DNA of 7,832 nucleotides. Origin: an uncultured Clostridia bacterium (lineage in GTDB: Bacteria > Bacillota > Clostridia > Oscillospirales > Acutalibacteraceae). Below the pieces are notes generated by a model that ran no database searches, had not been told where the DNA came from, and saw nothing but the letters and a program-made list of their open reading frames with translations. The position numbers were made by a program, and so were the translations under genes. Location of the stretch: contig CAMFPJ010000066.1 of assembly GCA_945971755.1 (NCBI GenBank), positions 1 to 7,832 of the forward strand, given 5' to 3'. Shown here piece by piece: positions 5,631 to 7,832 of this stretch (its first letter is position 1; each line of letters starts with the position of its first letter).

Positions 5631-7823
5631 ATGAACAAAAAAAAATCGGGTGTGTTATTCTGTGTTGTTGCAGTAATTCTTTCGATGGTGATTACTCTTT
5701 CATCATGCTCACCCGTAAAGTTAACCAAAATTAAATCAGACTCTTTCACCCAAAGCGTTTCCAAAAATGCAGGTGACAGTTTTCACAAGGTAAAAAGAAG
5801 TGATTTTGAATTTGTTTGCAAGTCAGGACTTATTGAAATGTATTACAACAAAGTTACTGACACCGTGGGTATTCTTGATACATCGGCAAACACTTTTTGG
5901 AGCACTCTGCCAATGGAGAGTGAGAAAAAGTCACTTCAGTTTTCCGCACTTGAGGTTGTCCTTTCAAACGGAGGCAAAGAAGAATATGTCTTAAATTCGC
6001 AGGACAACGCCGTAGCCTTCGGTAACGCAGAGCGTGAGATTACTAAAAATTCAATTATTGTTAAATATCACCTTGCATCAGATAAAGAAACCGGACGAAC
6101 AAACATTGATGAGCTTAAAAACAAGGAAATCCGTGCGGATATTACTGTAACATACACCCTTTCAGACGGCTCATTCTATGCTTCAATCAGTATGAATCAG
6201 GTATCATTGCCAAAGGGTGTTACTCTTGAAAAAGTCAGATTTTTGAATTCTTTCGGCGCATACAGCGACTCCGATTCCGAAGACTTTATATTTATTCCCG
6301 ACGGCAGCGGCGCCCTTATTAAAACAGGCGTTCCCGATAAAGAGTTTTCACCGGTTACACTTTCCGTTTACGGTGACGACTCCGCATTAACTTCAGGAGT
6401 CAACTCCGCACTTCTCGGCACATTCGGTATAAAGCACGGTGCAGGCGCATTTCTTTGCGTTATTGAAAGCGGAGAAACCGTTGCAAGCATTGCTGCAAAC
6501 AGAGTTTCAGACAAATCTATTAACAGTGTCGGAGCAGAGTTTTCCATTACCGATGTTTCACTTTCAAAAGGCAGAACCAAACAGACAAAAACTATCGGTT
6601 ATGAGTTCAGCGGCGAAATTCGCCTTTGTTACAGATTCCTTTCCGGTAAATCTGCCACATATTCCGGTATGGCTGCCGCTTGCCGTGAAAACCTTATCAG
6701 AAATTCGGTTATTTCCTCGAAATCTGTTGATGCAGACGGTTCCTCGTTCCCGCTTATAGTTAATCTTCAGTTTGGATACTGTGACAAAAAAGGAAAAACT
6801 TTTGTAAAATCTACCTTTGAACAAGCCAAAGACCTTATGACTCTTCTTAAAGCTAAGGGCGTTAACTCTGCAATTCTTCGTGCTGACGGTTTGTTCAAAA
6901 ATGCAAACAACGGCACAAACGATAAATTTGGCGAATTTATTAAACAACTTGGTTCAATTGAAGATTACGAAGCACTTTACTCATACCTTAAAACGCAGAA
7001 CTTCCCGCTTTTCATTGACACTGATGTTTTAACATTTGAAAAAGACAATTCCAACGGCGCCAAAAACATTTCAGGCAAGAAAATGATGTTCATAAACAAC
7101 GAGGGCAAAATGAGGTTACCTGCTTCTGAGCAGCAATACCTTCCGCTTACAAAGCTTGAAGATAAAATTGAGTCTCTTCTTTATTCATCCTCGCCTATTT
7201 CCTTCGACGGATACGCTCTTAACGATATGGGAGCTTTCCTGTATTCAGATTATTCGTCAGACTTTTTCTCACGTGAAACAAGCAAAATTGAAATTTCATC
7301 TCAGGTGTCCGTGCTTGCCTCATACAAGTCGGTTATGATTGACAACGGCAATTTCTACTCAATTAAAAATGCTGACACTGTTTCTTCTCTCCCATTCGGC
7401 ACCTCGGCAAAAAAAGAAAATGACTCGTACCGTGCAATTCCGTTTGTTGAACTTATTCTTCACGGCACTTACGATTACAGCACAGAAAGTATAAATTTAA
7501 GTGATGATGCCGAAACAGCTTTTCTGCGTGCTGTTGAATACGGCGCACTTCTTTCCGTAGATTGGCACTGTGAAAGTAACGGAAAAGACGACAAATACGA
7601 CTATAACAATAACATTAACGAAATTGTTTCTTACTGCATAAAGGCAAATGATATTCTTGCTGACTTGCGCAGCGCACGAATGACCTCACACCATGAGGTG
7701 CAGAGCGGCGTTTTCTGTACGGAATACAACAACAGTACAAAGGTATATGTGAACTACACGGAAAAAGACGTTACTATTAACGGTATTAAGGTAAATGCGC
7801 GTGACTGCGTGAAGATTTCCTAA
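5631..7823 (+). CDS. DUF5696-type lipoprotein, probable carbohydrate-related
   Basis: A 730-aa exported lipoprotein. The N-terminus MNKKK plus a hydrophobic stretch (about 7-22) and the lipobox LSSC place the lipidated cysteine at Cys26, so the mature protein is anchored on the outer face of the membrane. From memory of the family, it matches DUF5696 proteins: FIPDGSGALI at 220-230 followed by YGDD, a middle beta-rich half (about 60-350), and then a region that looks like a TIM barrel (about 375-650). That region has NLQFGY, AILRADG, LFIDTD, SFDGYALNDMG, YSDYSSDFFSRE, the segment AIPFVELILHGTYDY at 602-616, and VEYGALLSVDWH. The last 45 residues (HHEVQSGVFCTEYNN to the end) resemble the beta-strand cap of glycoside hydrolases. 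Acidic residues at strand ends (Asp419, Asp463, Asp465, Asp526, Asp532, Asp571) could be catalytic, but no activity is established. In the cases I recall, such genes lie near sugar ABC transporters; here sigF is upstream and the downstream side is cut off. Confidence 0.75.
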   Translation: MNKKKSGVLFCVVAVILSMVITLSSCSPVKLTKIKSDSFTQSVSKNAGDSFHKVKRSDFEFVCKSGLIEMYYNKVTDTVGILDTSANTFWSTLPMESEKKSLQFSALEVVLSNGGKEEYVLNSQDNAVAFGNAEREITKNSIIVKYHLASDKETGRTNIDELKNKEIRADITVTYTLSDGSFYASISMNQVSLPKGVTLEKVRFLNSFGAYSDSDSEDFIFIPDGSGALIKTGVPDKEFSPVTLSVYGDDSALTSGVNSALLGTFGIKHGAGAFLCVIESGETVASIAANRVSDKSINSVGAEFSITDVSLSKGRTKQTKTIGYEFSGEIRLCYRFLSGKSATYSGMAAACRENLIRNSVISSKSVDADGSSFPLIVNLQFGYCDKKGKTFVKSTFEQAKDLMTLLKAKGVNSAILRADGLFKNANNGTNDKFGEFIKQLGSIEDYEALYSYLKTQNFPLFIDTDVLTFEKDNSNGAKNISGKKMMFINNEGKMRLPASEQQYLPLTKLEDKIESLLYSSSPISFDGYALNDMGAFLYSDYSSDFFSRETSKIEISSQVSVLASYKSVMIDNGNFYSIKNADTVSSLPFGTSAKKENDSYRAIPFVELILHGTYDYSTESINLSDDAETAFLRAVEYGALLSVDWHCESNGKDDKYDYNNNINEIVSYCIKANDILADLRSARMTSHHEVQSGVFCTEYNNSTKVYVNYTEKDVTINGIKVNARDCVKIS

Positions 7824-7832
7824 CGGAAGCAA

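Noticed and set aside
6564..6947. Minus-strand open frame of 127 codons within the lipoprotein gene
   Set aside because: It lacks a ribosome binding site and a recognisable domain and is antisense to well-supported coding sequence.

Overview
The window reads as chromosome of an endospore-forming (or ancestrally spore-forming) Clostridia-type Firmicute, probably a gut-type lineage. This rests on a complete spoIIAA-spoIIAB-sigF operon, AT-leaning composition, strong GGAGG-type ribosome binding sites, a Gram-positive lipoprotein signal peptide, and a DUF5696-type lipoprotein, a family I associate with Firmicutes. Coding density is high. I see no insertion sequence, phage gene, tRNA, rRNA or CRISPR array.

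Layout: (1) 47-3193 (+), a full-length LacZ-type GH2 beta-galactosidase of 1048 aa with all main catalytic and metal-ligand residues, closed by a clear intrinsic terminator at 3211-3241. (2) 3250-4047 (-), a cytoplasmic alpha/beta hydrolase of about 265 aa, convergent with lacZ and divergent from the next operon. (3) 4048-4161, a short divergent control region with a perfect TATAAT for the + strand and a Spo0A-box-like heptamer. (4) 4162-5556 (+), spoIIAA-spoIIAB-sigF, tightly packed with 14-nt and 4-nt overlaps, which implies translational coupling. (5) 5557-5630, a 74-nt gap with a good sigma-A-like promoter. (6) 5631-7823 (+), a 730-aa lipoprotein that matches what I know of DUF5696 proteins and is probably a carbohydrate-related extracytoplasmic protein with a TIM-barrel-like C-terminal half.

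How the parts work together: SpoIIAB is the anti-sigma factor and kinase that holds SigF inactive. Unphosphorylated SpoIIAA releases SigF in the forespore, and SigF starts the forespore programme. The flanking genes look like sugar or ester metabolism and have no obvious sporulation role. The B. subtilis neighbours of this operon (dacF upstream, spoVA genes downstream) are absent here. The most notable features are a SigF that lacks the usual N-terminal segment of about 40 residues (region 1.2), a LacZ with a roughly 15-residue loop insertion and Phe in place of E. coli Trp999, and the placement of the DUF5696 lipoprotein behind sigF. Most of the window is well-known biology, and I found no convincing evidence of a wholly new system.
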